This document shows, in pieces, positions 40,693 to 42,402 of a stretch of 42,402 nucleotides of DNA. The notes beneath the pieces are model-generated. The model did not search any database. It had not been told where the DNA came from and saw nothing but the letters and a program-made list of their open reading frames with translations. Position numbers and translations under genes: made by a program. Source of the DNA: CAZRIE01 sp964600075 (GTDB lineage Bacteria; Bacteroidota; Bacteroidia; Flavobacteriales; Flavobacteriaceae); assembly GCA_964600075.1 (NCBI GenBank), contig CAZRIE010000028.1, forward strand, positions 1 to 42,402, written 5' to 3'. Every line of letters begins with the position of its first letter. Positions within the stretch are counted from its first letter, which is position 1.

Positions 40693-42402
40693 ATGCCTAT
40701 TAATAGAAAATCTCATAGGTTAATAGGTTTCTTTTGTTTTATTACATTTTTTGTCATCTGCCAGGATCAGGAATTAGCAGATAGTCTGATTTATCTATAC
40801 AATTCTAAATCTTATCAGGATAATGAACTTGTCTTACTTAGACGTATAGCTGAATCTGAGTCTAATCCTGCTAGAACACTCGAATTTGCAGAATTGTTGA
40901 TTGATAAGGCTTCCAAAGATTCCTTATTCGAATTCCTGAACAGTGGATATCTGCAAAAAGGCAATGCACTTCTAAAGCAGGGCAATAATATTTTAGCTCT
41001 CGAATCTTACTTTAATGGCCTTAACTACGCTAATCGCTTAGGAGATGAAATAGGCATAGGGAGTATGATGATAGTCATTGCAGGAACTTATTCGGCAATG
41101 GAAAACTCTAATGTTGCTCAGAGCTATTACAATAAAGGAATACAAATATTAAGAAAATCCAATGATTCTCTTAAGATCGGTTCAGCTTTATTGAATGCTG
41201 GCGATGAGTACTTTAATATGGGTATATTAGATTCAGCACTTATATTTACAAGAGAGTCAGCCATCATATTCAAAAAAATTAAGTCCCCAATTGGTCAGGC
41301 TTATGGTCTGGGTAATTTGGGAATGATATATGCCGAACAAGAAAATGATATACTTGCCGAAATAAATATTAACAAAGCAATAAATATTCTTGAAAAACTA
41401 GAGGATTACTACCCGATTTCGGTCTACCTAACTTTTATGGCAGATATCTATTTTAGAAAAAATGATTTAACGACTGCCTTTAATTATGCTCTAAGAAGCC
41501 TCGAATTAGCAAAAAAACATGGTCTTAAAGACCAGATCGGTGATGCCAATTTGAAGCTTGCTGAACTTCATGAGCAAACTGGTGACCTGGAATCTTCCTA
41601 TAAATATTATAAAGAGCATATCGTTTATCGTGACAGCGTAAAAAACGTTGAAGCCGTACAGCAAATGGCGGATCAGCGTACCGATTACGAAGTCTCCCAA
41701 AAACAAATAGAAGTTGATCTGCTAGACCAAAGACGTAAAAACCAACGCAACATCGCGATTGGGTCCGCTATTGCCCTGTTCTTAATTGGTTTATTGACCG
41801 TAGGTTTGTTTCGACGCAATAGATTCATTCGGAAAACAAAACGGATAATCGAAGAAGAGCGAGATCGTTCGGACAACCTTCTTCTCAATATTCTGCCCGA
41901 GGAAACAGCTGCAGAATTAAAGGCGAATGGTACAGTGAAGGCCAAAAAATACGATTCAGTAACCGTTCTGTTCACAGACTTTAAGGGTTTTACGAGTTAT
42001 TCAGAAAAACTTTCCCCCGAGGCTTTGGTAGATACGGTCGGCTTTTACTTTTCAAAATTCGATGCCATTGTAGGAAAACATGGCTTGGAAAAAATAAAAA
42101 CTATAGGGGATGCCTATATGTGCGCCGGGGGCTTACATTCCCATACGGAAGATCATGCCAAAAAAATGGTCCAGGCCGCCTTTGAAATTGCCGAATTCGT
42201 AGCCGAAACCAAAAAAGATGTAGACGCCAGTGAAATGATTTTTGACATACGCATCGGCATTAATACAGGGCCCGTGGTTGCCGGGGTAGTAGGCACCAAG
42301 AAATTTGCATACGATATTTGGGGCGATACCGTCAATGTGGCCTCTCGAATGGAATCGATGTCAGAACCGGGCCGAATCAATATTTCAAAAAATACCTACG
42401 AA
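40693..42402 (+). CDS. TPR-membrane-class III nucleotide cyclase, copy 2 (3' end outside the window)
   Basis: 570 codons are open to the end of the window. Layout as in copy 1: signal (LIGFFCFITFFVICQ), TPR array (to about residue 315; e.g. GQAYGLGNLGMIYAEQENDI), membrane helix (IAIGSAIALFLIGLLTVGLF), transducer with LLLNILPEETAAELKANGTV, then the cyclase domain. Key residues match: D429, K469, D473, D541, N548 and R552, again the adenylate-type set. The catalytic part is much closer to copy 1 than the TPR part is, with identical DNA runs of 23 and 26 bases. Codon use in the first 800 bases is more AT-rich than in the cyclase region. It is expected to end shortly beyond 42402. Confidence 0.92.
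   Translation, partial: MPINRKSHRLIGFFCFITFFVICQDQELADSLIYLYNSKSYQDNELVLLRRIAESESNPARTLEFAELLIDKASKDSLFEFLNSGYLQKGNALLKQGNNILALESYFNGLNYANRLGDEIGIGSMMIVIAGTYSAMENSNVAQSYYNKGIQILRKSNDSLKIGSALLNAGDEYFNMGILDSALIFTRESAIIFKKIKSPIGQAYGLGNLGMIYAEQENDILAEININKAINILEKLEDYYPISVYLTFMADIYFRKNDLTTAFNYALRSLELAKKHGLKDQIGDANLKLAELHEQTGDLESSYKYYKEHIVYRDSVKNVEAVQQMADQRTDYEVSQKQIEVDLLDQRRKNQRNIAIGSAIALFLIGLLTVGLFRRNRFIRKTKRIIEEERDRSDNLLLNILPEETAAELKANGTVKAKKYDSVTVLFTDFKGFTSYSEKLSPEALVDTVGFYFSKFDAIVGKHGLEKIKTIGDAYMCAGGLHSHTEDHAKKMVQAAFEIAEFVAETKKDVDASEMIFDIRIGINTGPVVAGVVGTKKFAYDIWGDTVNVASRMESMSEPGRINISKNTYE

Overview
The window looks like chromosome of a member of the Flavobacteriaceae (phylum Bacteroidota), probably free-living or marine. 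The evidence is AT-rich DNA, a protein with a C-terminal type IX secretion (type B) sorting domain, families typical of this group (DUF5916, DUF2452, DUF1080, DUF4251), many lipoproteins whose signal ends in a lipobox Cys, and promoter-like TTG...TAnnTTTG elements instead of sigma70 boxes. I cannot name the genus. I saw no rRNA, tRNA, CRISPR array, phage or insertion sequence. A run of 100 Ns at 38086-38185 is an assembly gap.

Layout. 1-5.5 kb: an SDR oxidoreductase, menB (menaquinone synthesis) followed by an inverted-repeat hairpin, a left-handed beta-helix protein, an exported serine hydrolase and a D-2-hydroxyacid dehydrogenase. 5.5-9 kb: DUF2452, then a tight operon of a 3D-domain lipoprotein, an AmpD-like amidase and an M14 carboxypeptidase, probably a cell-wall/muropeptide module. 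9-13.6 kb: an OmpA-type lipoprotein, a VWA lipoprotein and a DUF5916 outer-membrane protein. 13.6-16.9 kb: the scar of a molybdenum-hydroxylase operon (iorA 5' relic, internally deleted xdhC, intact mocA-like gene), then an amidohydrolase and a HAD dehalogenase. 17-21.8 kb: a GntR/FCD regulator with a palindromic operator, a T9SS-sorted adhesin-like protein, a lipoprotein, and about 0.9 kb with eroded small frames and inverted repeats. 21.2-27.5 kb: a thioredoxin-like protein, a di-heme cytochrome, a small helical protein, an exported methyltransferase-like protein, a lipoprotein, a FAD-linked oxidase and a cold-shock protein.

27.5-34 kb: two convergent arms of a carbohydrate gene cluster. 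The plus arm is DUF1080, a Tat-exported Gfo/Idh oxidoreductase and a second DUF1080. The minus arm is a HUMPS-family aldolase/decarboxylase, a zinc dehydrogenase, an SDR and a sugar isomerase/epimerase. Together they suggest oxidation of a glycoside in the periplasm, cleavage of the keto-sugar, and cytoplasmic redox/isomerase/aldol steps. DoxX and PhyH genes follow.

37-42.4 kb holds the most interesting region. A DUF5706/PycTM-like membrane protein (the family used as Pycsar anti-phage effectors) lies head-to-head with two large paralogous proteins, each carrying an export signal, TPR repeats, a membrane helix and a class III nucleotide cyclase. A small unrecognised protein sits between the cyclases. 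The cyclase active sites carry the Lys/Asp pair expected for adenylate cyclases, so this could be a cyclic-nucleotide signalling or defence locus different from classical Pycsar.

A second theme is gene decay. At least five gene remnants (iorA, xdhC, and fragments at 26.9, 35.1 and 36.9 kb) lie in what look like intergenic gaps.
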